The notes under the pieces are model-generated. The model saw only the letters and a list, made by a program, of their open reading frames with translations. It did no database searches and was not told where the DNA came from. Positions 26,122 through 35,657 of a stretch of 64,000 nt of DNA are shown piece after piece; position 1 is the first letter of the stretch, and the number at the start of each line of letters is the position of its first letter. Both the position numbers and the translations under genes were made by a program. This DNA is from Sinomicrobium sp. (GTDB lineage Bacteria > Bacteroidota > Bacteroidia > Flavobacteriales > Flavobacteriaceae). Location of the stretch: positions 1-64,000 of the forward strand of contig JAJUFH010000006.1 in NCBI GenBank assembly GCA_029266035.1, given 5' to 3'.

Positions 26122-28068
26122 TTAATTTGAAGCATTCAAAAACTGAATGATAAAGCCTCCGCGAGGTGCCATAGTGTATGACCACTCCCCTTCTACGGGA
26201 TAGGTGTTGCTTTCAAAGTCCATCAAAGGATCCTCTCCTTCAGTAATAATCCTGAAGTGGGAGTACTCCCCACTGTATTTGCTGAGGTCTATTTTTACCT
26301 CATTCTCTTCTGCAGTACCGTTTATCCCTACGATATAAGAAAGTGCATCTTTTTGGCGTGAAAGCACGATTGCCTCGCCCGGTTCAGCCACGATATATTC
26401 GGTCTTATCCCAGGTAGCAGGCATTTCTTTCAACAATGTCTTTACATCTTCCGGCAGGGATTCAATCATCTTTTTAGAATCGGCAAAGTGAATTATCCCT
26501 GAGGTATAGATCATGGGAGTAGCCAATTCGTGTACTCCAGTATTCATCCGAGGGAATTTACGCATAGTCAAGGCCACCGGAGTGTAGTCGGCAGGACCAG
26601 CTACGTTTCTGGTAAATGGCAATACGGTGTTTTGCTCTGCGGCTTTTTCGGGGAAACGCTCTTCATAGAAGTAACTTTCAGCACCGAGGATAGACTCTGC
26701 CGTCATAAAGTTGGGCCAGGTTCTGTGCCAGCCTCTCGGCATAGTAGAGCCGTGGAGGTTGATCATTAAATGCCTTGCAGCAGCGTCTTCAAACACCCCT
26801 TGCAACGCATTCATCGTTTCCTGACGGTCAGAACACCAAAAATCGATTTTAACAGCAGTAATCCCCATAGCAGCTAACTCATCAAAGCGTTTTCTTCTGT
26901 CTTCTGGTTTAAAGTAGTCTGACGAATATCCCCAGACCATAGGCTTAACCCCTTTGGCTATAGCCTTGGCTATAATTCCATCTTTCTCGTTTGCCTTTTC
27001 CCATCCGGCATCGAAAAGTGTGTACTCCCAGCCAAAATTGGCAGCAAAATCAGTAAACTCATTATAGATTTCGGGAGATTGATCATCCGGTTCAGACCAC
27101 CAAGACCAAGAAGCTCTACCGGCTTCTATCCACGAGGTATCTTCTATCTTCGATTCTGGTGCGAGGTCGGTTATCAGTGTAGAAAGCAGTATATCTCCAG
27201 CCTGATCTCCTACGATAAACACCCGCCACGGCATGGTCCACGCCTGATCGTATTTTGGCAAAACATCGGCATTTTCGTCTATGGGAAGTGTAAATTTTTC
27301 ATCTTGTTTAGGAAAAGTGATGGTGTACAAGCCTCCTTCAGAATTCGGACTTAAATGACAACCGGGATAAGATCCGTCTGTAGCAGATTCTGCGATAAGC
27401 ACCCAGTTCTTTTGGTCGTTTACCTGAAAGAGCGCCGGCATACACCAGCCCACAGAAGGGTTTCGAGGTTCTGAGATGGTATCTCCAGGCTTTACGCTGA
27501 GATAGAAATCTTCGTATGCCGGAGTGACATAGCTTGCAGTATTATAGGGTTGCAACCAGCCTTTGGCATTTTCTTCTATCTGGAATCCGGTAATTTCTTC
27601 TTTAACGATACGTCCTCCTTCTTGCGCTTCGGGAAGGCGATAGCGGAAAGCAACCCCTTCTTCTCCGGCAGCCAAGTCGACCACTATAGTAGCCCCTGAA
27701 TTGTTGGCTAGGGTAATACTCTGATGTTGGAGCAAGTGACTAATTTCTTTCTGATTAGCCACTTTCAATTGATACTCTTCCCGTTTTTCCTCTATCGGAG
27801 AAATCTCGGTTATAGTCAATCCTTTGGTAAAATCCTGATCGGCAAGTACCAATCCTAGGGGTGACTTTCCGACTAGGGTTTCTCCATTTCTCTTTACCTC
27901 GTAATAAGGTGATCCGTTTTCATCCAGCGATAGAATTATGGTATTCTGTCCGTCCTTTGAAGACAGCTCCGGATTTTGAGCCTTATCACTTTCGGTACAG
28001 GAAGCCAGCAAAAAGAAAAAGCCGAAAACAGCCAGTACCCTTCCGAGGTTTACAAAATTGTGTTTCAT
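26122..28068 (-). CDS. Glycoside hydrolase family 97
   Basis: 648 aa; GRASWSWWSEPDDQ...YTLFDAGWE, ITAVKIDFWCSDRQETM, MINLHGSTMPRGWHRTWPN. Confidence 0.92.
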   Translation of the reverse strand: MKHNFVNLGRVLAVFGFFFLLASCTESDKAQNPELSSKDGQNTIILSLDENGSPYYEVKRNGETLVGKSPLGLVLADQDFTKGLTITEISPIEEKREEYQLKVANQKEISHLLQHQSITLANNSGATIVVDLAAGEEGVAFRYRLPEAQEGGRIVKEEITGFQIEENAKGWLQPYNTASYVTPAYEDFYLSVKPGDTISEPRNPSVGWCMPALFQVNDQKNWVLIAESATDGSYPGCHLSPNSEGGLYTITFPKQDEKFTLPIDENADVLPKYDQAWTMPWRVFIVGDQAGDILLSTLITDLAPESKIEDTSWIEAGRASWSWWSEPDDQSPEIYNEFTDFAANFGWEYTLFDAGWEKANEKDGIIAKAIAKGVKPMVWGYSSDYFKPEDRRKRFDELAAMGITAVKIDFWCSDRQETMNALQGVFEDAAARHLMINLHGSTMPRGWHRTWPNFMTAESILGAESYFYEERFPEKAAEQNTVLPFTRNVAGPADYTPVALTMRKFPRMNTGVHELATPMIYTSGIIHFADSKKMIESLPEDVKTLLKEMPATWDKTEYIVAEPGEAIVLSRQKDALSYIVGINGTAEENEVKIDLSKYSGEYSHFRIITEGEDPLMDFESNTYPVEGEWSYTMAPRGGFIIQFLNASN

Positions 28069-28127
28069 AGTGGTGTATTTTGAAAAGGCTCGGTCATCTG
28101 TTTAAACCGAGCCTTATTTTATTCTTT

Positions 28128-29651
28128 TTAATAGCCTGGATTCTGATCTTCAGGGTTAATATACTCATTCAACCTAATCTCAGTATCGGGTATAGGCCAC
28201 AGTTTGTGGAATTCCTGTATTGTTCCCGACGCTTTTGCCCAAGGATTGCGTTCTTTGATATAATCTACAAAGTTACCGGTACGGATCAAATCCATCTTAC
28301 GCCAGCCCTCAAAGCCGAGCTCTCTCATTCTTTCGTCCATAATCTTCACTCTAAACTCATCCTGAGACATTCCGGTAGGCCAGGCTTCTTCTGTGGTAAG
28401 ACTTCCTCCAAAGGCTCTTGCACGCACGGTAGAGTTTACGAGATTTACCGCCTCTGTCGTACTTCCCAACTCGTTTAAACACTCTGCTTTAAGCAGCAGT
28501 ATATCGGCGAGTCTCAGGTAGTAAATCAACCCTCCTGAATACCAGAAGTTCATCCCTTGAGTACGAACATCCTCAAATTTTTTGATATGAGGTTCCAACT
28601 CGTCGGCCTGACCGGTCCAGGTAATTGGAGGTATAGTCCCGTCGGGCATGGTAAAGTCGTAGCGGATACTGGCATCTCTACGCGTATCTCCAGTGAGACC
28701 TTCCCACACGTCTTCGTAATAATACTCAGTAGGCATAGCGAGGTCATATCCTCCGTAATAAACATTTACATCTTGATCGGCCACAGCCCGCGATCCAGCG
28801 TGATTCTGCACCATATTGTTGTCTGGCTCTATGTTGCTGAACTGGAAGGCGTAAATAATCTCACTGCTGTTTTGGTCGAGCGTAGTGTCAAACAAATCAG
28901 CATAGTTAGGCAGCAGGGAATAGTTTGGAATCACCAAGTCGAAGTACTCCATCGCTTTCTCAAAATCTCTAACCCCTGATTCTTCAGGAGCATACATATA
29001 CACCTTGCCCAACAAGGCCTGAGCAGCTCCTTTGGTAGGCAGCTTTTTTTCAACCTGGGTAGGCGGAAGGTGCTCTGCCGCAAATTCTAAGTCGCGTATA
29101 ATAAAGTCATAAACGTCTGGAAGAGGTTGTCTCTCATACCTTATGCTATCTAACTCAACAATCGGAATAGGTCCCCAAAACTGCGCCAGTTCGAAGTTGA
29201 CTGCCGCTCTTAGAAAAGAAGCCTGTGCCTTGAGGTCCTCGTTAGGTGCATAATACACTGCTTTCGCAGCAAGAGGTACAATCTCAGTTCTTTTATTCCA
29301 CTCTCCTGTCACGGCAGTATTAGGAGCACTCATTGCCCCGTCGTATTTATCCAAAGCGGCCTGCATACTGTTTTCCACAACCTGTTGCCCTCCCTGTTTG
29401 GCCTCGTCAGATCCCATAGAGAGATACAACATACTGCGGTCTTGTCGGGTACTTCTCCAGTCGGTGTAAAGACCGGATATGGCAAGGGCAGCATTGGTCT
29501 CATCTCCGAAAACCTCTTCTTCCGGAAGTGTTGTTTTAGGTTCTTCACTTAGAAAATCGGAACAAGATTGTAAATGGAAAGCGGCAATCACCACCAAAGC
29601 CAATCCCAATCTGTATTTTATATTCTTTTTCATTTGAGTCGTTTTATACAT
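28128..29651 (-). CDS. SusD/RagB-family nutrient-binding outer-membrane lipoprotein
   Basis: 507 aa; LQSCSDFLSEEPKTTLPEEEVF start; C-terminal ERMRELGFEGWRKMDLIRTG...LWPIPDTEI. Confidence 0.95.
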   Translation of the reverse strand: MYKTTQMKKNIKYRLGLALVVIAAFHLQSCSDFLSEEPKTTLPEEEVFGDETNAALAISGLYTDWRSTRQDRSMLYLSMGSDEAKQGGQQVVENSMQAALDKYDGAMSAPNTAVTGEWNKRTEIVPLAAKAVYYAPNEDLKAQASFLRAAVNFELAQFWGPIPIVELDSIRYERQPLPDVYDFIIRDLEFAAEHLPPTQVEKKLPTKGAAQALLGKVYMYAPEESGVRDFEKAMEYFDLVIPNYSLLPNYADLFDTTLDQNSSEIIYAFQFSNIEPDNNMVQNHAGSRAVADQDVNVYYGGYDLAMPTEYYYEDVWEGLTGDTRRDASIRYDFTMPDGTIPPITWTGQADELEPHIKKFEDVRTQGMNFWYSGGLIYYLRLADILLLKAECLNELGSTTEAVNLVNSTVRARAFGGSLTTEEAWPTGMSQDEFRVKIMDERMRELGFEGWRKMDLIRTGNFVDYIKERNPWAKASGTIQEFHKLWPIPDTEIRLNEYINPEDQNPGY

Positions 29652-29666
29652 TAAGAATAGGATGCA

Positions 29667-32600
29667 TTAAAAAGTAATATCCAATCCGGTTACAAACATA
29701 CGGGCTGTAGGATACCAGTCACCGTTTTCCGGGTCGTAACCCTTGTACTTCGTCCAGGTAACCAAGTTGTTTGCTGATACGTAAACCCTCAGGTTTGAAA
29801 GACCTATTTTAGAGAGGAAGTTCTCCTTAAAATTATAGGCTAGCGTGATGGTAGAAAGCCTTAAATAAGAGGCGTCTTGCAAGCTCCAAGAGGTGTCTCC
29901 GGCACCAAATCGCTGCGGATTGTCGTAGGTTGCTCTCGGTATATTGGTATTCATATTGTCTGGAGTCCAACGGTTGAGCATATCTGTATGCGCCGGCCAA
30001 AAGCCTGTTCCAGTCATCAAACGCTCGTAATAATCGCTTATTTTCTTGGCACCGTACGAATAGGTAAACACGGTGTTTAGCGAAAAGTTTTTATAGGTCA
30101 CCCCTGTAGAAAAACCACCGTAAAATTTAGGATCTGATTTTCCTACGATAACGCGGTCGTTCTCGTCGATGATCCCGTGTCCTGGCTCACCTGGAGCCTG
30201 CTGATCTTTGGGAAGTATATCTCCGGGACGCAGAGTCTTTCCGGGGAGCTGAAGACTGTTTACATAGTCCATATCCTCCGGTTGAATAATCCGGTCAAAT
30301 TCATAAGTATATATGGTATTCAGGGACTCTCCTAGGAAAAAGTTACCATCTCGTTGTATCTCGTTGTTGGTAAATCCTCCGGTATTGTATATGGCATTGG
30401 CATCTCCGTAGAGTTTGGTAATCTTGTTTTTATCTGCAGAAAAATTAACTGCAGCATCCCACTTAAAGTCTTCCTTATCCACAATAACACCATTCACAGA
30501 CAATTCCACTCCCCTGTTGGTCATCTCACCTACATTTGCAATAAGCTTACTAAATCCAGTATACATACTGGTCTGGTCGCGTTCTACAAGCAGATCGGAG
30601 TTCACAATATCAAAGTATTCAGCGCTTACATTCAGTCGGTTATTTAAGAATGACATGTCCACTCCTATATTAAACTGACTCTGCCGCTCCCATTGCAAAA
30701 AGGGATTACCCATTATGTCTCCTGCCACAAATTCACTTTGTCCACCTGAATATCTTGTACCATACAAGCTATAAAACGCATAATACTTATCCCCTAAGTC
30801 CTGATTCCCTACACTACCATAGCCCAATCGCAGTTTAAGCAGATCGAACACATTCTGCTCTGCCATAAAGTTTTCGTTGACCACATTCCAGGAAAGCGCT
30901 ACCGAAGGGAAAAAGCCCCAGCGGTTGCCGTCAGGAAAACGAGAAGAACCGTCAAATCTTCCACTTAGGGTTACAAAATAGCGGTTGTCGTAGTTGTAAT
31001 TTACCCTACCGAGATAAGACATCAAGGTATAACCCGAAAAATCCGAATCGAGTTCAAAGTTCGGCTTGTCGTATGCCCCTCCAATATCGTGATAACCAAA
31101 ATCGTCTATAGGGAAGTTTCTGGCTCTAGTATTGGAGTAATTAAACTGATACTTACTCATACTATGGGACACCAAGGTATTGAGGGTATGCTTGCCAAAA
31201 TTGGTATCATAAGAGATGGAGTTGTCCCACTGAAAATAATTTACCTGATCGAAATTGTGTTTAGCCTGCCCCTCAAAGTTATCTCTTTTAGCCTGTTGAA
31301 TATCTGAAGGGATATACTCGTAAAACTCCTGTCTTACGTGATCTATGGCAAAGGTAGTTCTGATTTTAAGTCCTTCTACAGGTGTAATCTCAGCGAAGTT
31401 TGAAGTCGTAATTTTACTTCGGGTTCTGTCTCGGTCTATGGTCAGGGTTTTTATCGGGTTTTCCATATTGATATCCCAGTTATTACCCCATCCGAGATAC
31501 AAACTATCTCTCGTCATCTCTATAGGTAGCAAAGGGTTTGCTTCGCGAGCATCTTCAAAGGCGGTTCTGTTTTCGTCGTTTACCGACTCTTGGCTGATAG
31601 ATTGCGTATAGGCAGTATTGGTACCTACCTTAAGCCAGGGTTTGATCTGGTAGTCGGCATTGATGCGTCCGGTATAACGCTTGTTTCCCGATCTTTTTAT
31701 CAAACCTTGCTGGTCGGTATACCCAAAACTCAGGTAAAAAGACCCTTTGTCTGACCCTCCTGAGAAGCTGAGCGAGTGGTTTTGCTGAACCGCTGTTCTC
31801 GAAATGGCATCGACCCAGTTGTAACTCTTTCCGGCAGCATAGGTATCTTTTTCGTAATCGGCAAACCAGTTGGGCAGCGCTTCATTTTGAATAAACTGCT
31901 CTCTACTGGCACCGGGGTTGGCGGTGTAATAATCGTCGGCAACATGAGAGTTTGCCAAGGCATCAAGCCTCAGCTCAAACATATCTCGAGCACCAAGGGA
32001 AAGATTAGAATTGGTGTACTCCTGTATTCCCAACCAGGTTTTATAAGTTACTTTGCCTTCTCCTCTTTCTCCTTTTTTAGTCGTAACCACTACGACCCCA
32101 TTGGCTCCTCTCGAACCGTATAACGCCGTAGCACTGGCATCTTTAAGCACGTTTACCGAGGCTACGTCATTTACGTTGGTCAGGTTGAAGTCGTTGTCCA
32201 TAATAACCCCGTCTACCACAAAAATGGGGTTTCCACCGTATTGTAAAGAGTTATTACCCCTAATGCGAATACTGGCATTTCCTCCCGGTGTTGGGTCGTC
32301 CTGTATAAACACCCCGGAGGCTCGCCCCTGCAACGCATCGTTAATACTGGTTACAGGTCGTTCTTCAAGTACTTCATTGTCTACATTGACAATAGCCCCT
32401 GTAAGATCTCCCTTTCTCATAGAAGTACCCACGATGACCACCTCTTCCAGTTGTTGAGAATCGGAAGCCATAGTCACATTGATCGTCGTCTTCCCGTCTA
32501 CGCGTATCTCCTGCGTTTTAAATCCGATATAACTGAATTCCAGAACAGCGTTTTCAGGCACATTCTGCAATACATAATTACCGTCGAAATCGGAGGAGGT

Positions 32601-32750
32601 CCCCTGAGTTGTGCCTCGTATTACAATATTAACACCGGGCAAGGGCACACCCTCTTCGTCTACCACAGTACCCTCAACGGACTGGGCAAATAACACATTG
32701 CCGGCAAACAATATAAATAAAAGACATAGACATCCAATTTGAAGTTTCAT
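29667..32750 (-). CDS. SusC/RagA-family TonB-linked outer membrane protein
   Basis: 1027 aa; VEGTVVDEEGVPLPGVNIVIRGTTQGTSSDFDGNY; VDGVIMDNDFNLTNVNDVASVNVLKDASATALYGSRGANGVVVVTTKKG. Confidence 0.97.
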   Translation of the reverse strand: MKLQIGCLCLLFILFAGNVLFAQSVEGTVVDEEGVPLPGVNIVIRGTTQGTSSDFDGNYVLQNVPENAVLEFSYIGFKTQEIRVDGKTTINVTMASDSQQLEEVVIVGTSMRKGDLTGAIVNVDNEVLEERPVTSINDALQGRASGVFIQDDPTPGGNASIRIRGNNSLQYGGNPIFVVDGVIMDNDFNLTNVNDVASVNVLKDASATALYGSRGANGVVVVTTKKGERGEGKVTYKTWLGIQEYTNSNLSLGARDMFELRLDALANSHVADDYYTANPGASREQFIQNEALPNWFADYEKDTYAAGKSYNWVDAISRTAVQQNHSLSFSGGSDKGSFYLSFGYTDQQGLIKRSGNKRYTGRINADYQIKPWLKVGTNTAYTQSISQESVNDENRTAFEDAREANPLLPIEMTRDSLYLGWGNNWDINMENPIKTLTIDRDRTRSKITTSNFAEITPVEGLKIRTTFAIDHVRQEFYEYIPSDIQQAKRDNFEGQAKHNFDQVNYFQWDNSISYDTNFGKHTLNTLVSHSMSKYQFNYSNTRARNFPIDDFGYHDIGGAYDKPNFELDSDFSGYTLMSYLGRVNYNYDNRYFVTLSGRFDGSSRFPDGNRWGFFPSVALSWNVVNENFMAEQNVFDLLKLRLGYGSVGNQDLGDKYYAFYSLYGTRYSGGQSEFVAGDIMGNPFLQWERQSQFNIGVDMSFLNNRLNVSAEYFDIVNSDLLVERDQTSMYTGFSKLIANVGEMTNRGVELSVNGVIVDKEDFKWDAAVNFSADKNKITKLYGDANAIYNTGGFTNNEIQRDGNFFLGESLNTIYTYEFDRIIQPEDMDYVNSLQLPGKTLRPGDILPKDQQAPGEPGHGIIDENDRVIVGKSDPKFYGGFSTGVTYKNFSLNTVFTYSYGAKKISDYYERLMTGTGFWPAHTDMLNRWTPDNMNTNIPRATYDNPQRFGAGDTSWSLQDASYLRLSTITLAYNFKENFLSKIGLSNLRVYVSANNLVTWTKYKGYDPENGDWYPTARMFVTGLDITF

Positions 32751-32991
32751 AGTAGTCTTGTATTTAATTAATAGATCATTATCGATAAAGCTTTAAAAAA
32801 CACAGATAAAGTAAGTTTTCTCAGACATAAAAAGCCAACTCAATAAACCTATGCTATACTATTCTATTTTATCAATGCAATTATACAAATATTTTCGATA
32901 CGTTGTTAAGTCTTTTTTAAGAATTCATTAAAAAAAATCCGCTATTTTATTCGTTTATACAACAAAACGGGCTCTCGAGGGCGATTTGGGT

Positions 32992-34584
32992 TTAGGCCAC
33001 TCCCAGGGGAGAAAAAAAGACAAAGACCAACACCATTGCCAAAAGCAAGACAAAAGCAGCCCAATACCGGTATCTCCACGGAGCGAGATCTATATCTGTT
33101 CTTACATTCTCTCGATAGCAATACTTCGGGAACCACCGTGTAGACAACAACATACAAGCTGAGGTTAGCACAAACAATACCCCTAACAAATGAAGGTAAT
33201 GCAGAGAAATATCCAATATAAAGTTGCAGATAAAATACGCGAGAATAAAAAAGACCAATCCTGTTTTTGCTGCTCCGGGAGGCACCTTTCGAGTTACAAA
33301 ACCTATAAATATAATGGTGAATACGGGCACCGAAAACATCCCGGTAAGCTGTTGTAAATAGGTGTAAAAACCGCTATCTACAAACATGATAAACGGCGCA
33401 CAACACATTGCCAATAGAGAAATCGCTATCTCAAATCGCTTTCCGTTGCGCACCAGCATAGCTTCTGTAGTCTTCCTACCTCGCAATTTCATCCAAGGCT
33501 TGTAAAGGTTGAGTATAAATAGGGTGCTGCTGCTGTTAAGCCCGGCATTAAATGTAGTTATGGCCGCACCCAATACTACAGCTGCAGTCAGACCCGTCAT
33601 CACCGCAGGCAGCGTATCTCTCACCACCAAGGGAAATACAGCTGCGGTATGAGGTAAATCGTCGTAGAGATGCACTCCAATGATACCTGGGACGTTGATG
33701 AGAAAAGGACACAGTAATTTTCCCACACAAGCCAATGCCATTCCTCTCTGACTATGAGACAAATTTTTTGCGGTCATGGCTTGCTGTACGATGTATTGTT
33801 CCATCCCCCAGTAATACAGATTGATAATAAACATTCCTGTAAAAATGGTGCCGAAGGGAATTTCATCGCCAACGCTCCCGATAGAGTTCAGGTGTTCTTT
33901 GTGATTGGCGAGCACCTGTTGTAAGCCCTCCCCCCAATTACCATCTCCAAGGTATTTGAATCCGAAATACGGAAAGGCTATTCCAATCACCAAAAAACCA
34001 ATACTGAGCACACTATCCGAAATGGTAATAGCTCTCAGTCCTCCTAATATGGAATACACCGCTCCAATCACCCCTATTGCCCACACTACAATCCAGATAT
34101 TCTGCCAATAGGTGAGCTTGAGAAAGTCGAGAAAGTCAAACATTCCGGTAAAAGCAACCGCTCCTCCGTACAATACTGCAGGAAGCAGGTTTGCGATATA
34201 GCTGATTAGGAACACCAGAGATACCAGCCGCTTTGTAGAAGCATCGTACCTCTTGCCTAGAAAGTCGGGAATGGTCATAGCTCCGGTACGGAAGTACACC
34301 GGTAAAAAAAACTCTGCCACCAGCAACATGGCCAAGACAGAACTGACTCCCCAGGCCATGACACTCATATTGTTGATATAAATAGACTCGTTCTCTCCTA
34401 TAAACTGGTTGGCACTTATATTGCTGAGGAAAAGAGCCCCTCCAACCACCCAAAAACTGTTTTTCTGATTGGCAAAAAACAAGCCTGTAGTAGTCTCTGT
34501 AGTCTTTTTTTTGGTTTTCCACCAAGAGACAAAGGCTACGATAAAGGTAAAAAGTATAAAGCTCGAAACAGTGGAAACATCCAT
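32992..34584 (-). CDS. Sodium:solute symporter (SSS/SLC5 family) sugar transporter
   Basis: 530 aa, multi-TM; GGALFLSNISANQFIGENESIY, QYIVQQAMTAKNLSHSQRG. Confidence 0.92.
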   Translation of the reverse strand: MDVSTVSSFILFTFIVAFVSWWKTKKKTTETTTGLFFANQKNSFWVVGGALFLSNISANQFIGENESIYINNMSVMAWGVSSVLAMLLVAEFFLPVYFRTGAMTIPDFLGKRYDASTKRLVSLVFLISYIANLLPAVLYGGAVAFTGMFDFLDFLKLTYWQNIWIVVWAIGVIGAVYSILGGLRAITISDSVLSIGFLVIGIAFPYFGFKYLGDGNWGEGLQQVLANHKEHLNSIGSVGDEIPFGTIFTGMFIINLYYWGMEQYIVQQAMTAKNLSHSQRGMALACVGKLLCPFLINVPGIIGVHLYDDLPHTAAVFPLVVRDTLPAVMTGLTAAVVLGAAITTFNAGLNSSSTLFILNLYKPWMKLRGRKTTEAMLVRNGKRFEIAISLLAMCCAPFIMFVDSGFYTYLQQLTGMFSVPVFTIIFIGFVTRKVPPGAAKTGLVFFILAYFICNFILDISLHYLHLLGVLFVLTSACMLLSTRWFPKYCYRENVRTDIDLAPWRYRYWAAFVLLLAMVLVFVFFSPLGVA

Positions 34585-34587
34585 TGC

Positions 34588-35628
34588 CTATAGTGAATTT
34601 CGCTCTATCAATACGGTTGGGAGCACCTCGTTGACCTTTTCCTTATTCAAGACAAAATCGGCAGCCTTACTACCCATAAGCGCAAAGTCTGTTGAAAATG
34701 TGGTCACCCCATCAAATATAATTTCCTTGATGATGTCGTCATTATGCGATATAAATCCGACATCCTTACCCAACTTAAACCCTTTAGCTTTGGTGTCTTT
34801 CAACATTTCCCAAAGCTCGAGGTTGTGTATGGTAAAATAGACCTTGCCCTTTTCGAGAGATCCCGGCTCATAATTGTCCCGTATCACCGCATTTATACGG
34901 TATTTTCGAACAAAATCATTAAAAGATTCGAGAATTTCCACAGGTTCGGCAGAATTGTCCTTTCTGAAGAAAAACACAAATTGATCAAACTTCTCAATCT
35001 TGTCTTTGAGTTTACAAAAGGCCTCGTAAGAAGACTTCCTGAACTCCTGAACTATATAATTATAATTCTCCTTCGTTTCCACATAGCGGTCTACCAGCAG
35101 CACCCTGTTTACGGGCAACAAACTCAACAGTTCGGGGGTATCGGCATTGGGGATGGGCGCTATGACATACATCCCGTATTTTCCTCTTATGCTGTTTACT
35201 ATATTGTCGAAGGCAGCATAGTTATTGTGGTGAAAGAAAACGTCCAGCTGTATGTTTTCGCCCAGCCCTTTTCTGAAATTCTCATAAAAGGTCTCCTGAA
35301 AAATATCGAAGGCGTAGATTACCAGAGCCACTTTTAACTCTTGCTGAATATCCTCTGTGGCTACAAAATACCCCAATCGGTTTTTCGACTCAATAATCCC
35401 ACTGTGAACGAGCTCTTTATAGGCCTTGACAATGGTCTCCCTGGCGAAGCCCAACTCCTGTATCATCTTGTTTACAGAAGGGAGCATCTCTCCTTTAGAG
35501 ATCAGTTTTTCATTAATGGCATTCAATACCCCCTGCACGATTTGCTCGTGTTTGGACAGGGAATTAACCGATTCCAATTCCCGAATCTGTCTTACCACTT
35601 GCTCCATGTAACTTGTGTATTTTGCCAC
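34588..35628 (-). CDS. GntR-family transcriptional regulator with periplasmic-binding-like sensor domain
   Basis: 346 aa; N-terminal wHTH LISKGEMLPSVNKMIQELGFARETIVKAYKELVHSGIIESKNRLGYFV. Confidence 0.9.
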   Translation of the reverse strand: MAKYTSYMEQVVRQIRELESVNSLSKHEQIVQGVLNAINEKLISKGEMLPSVNKMIQELGFARETIVKAYKELVHSGIIESKNRLGYFVATEDIQQELKVALVIYAFDIFQETFYENFRKGLGENIQLDVFFHHNNYAAFDNIVNSIRGKYGMYVIAPIPNADTPELLSLLPVNRVLLVDRYVETKENYNYIVQEFRKSSYEAFCKLKDKIEKFDQFVFFFRKDNSAEPVEILESFNDFVRKYRINAVIRDNYEPGSLEKGKVYFTIHNLELWEMLKDTKAKGFKLGKDVGFISHNDDIIKEIIFDGVTTFSTDFALMGSKAADFVLNKEKVNEVLPTVLIERNSL

Positions 35629-35657
35629 TAAGATATTATCTTCTGTTAAAACAAACC

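Noticed and set aside
32053-32457. 134-aa + strand ORF within susC
   Set aside because: Antisense shadow of the conserved SusC plug region
34744-35337. 197-aa + strand ORF opposite the GntR regulator
   Set aside because: Antisense shadow; the minus strand protein has a clear wHTH and sensor domain
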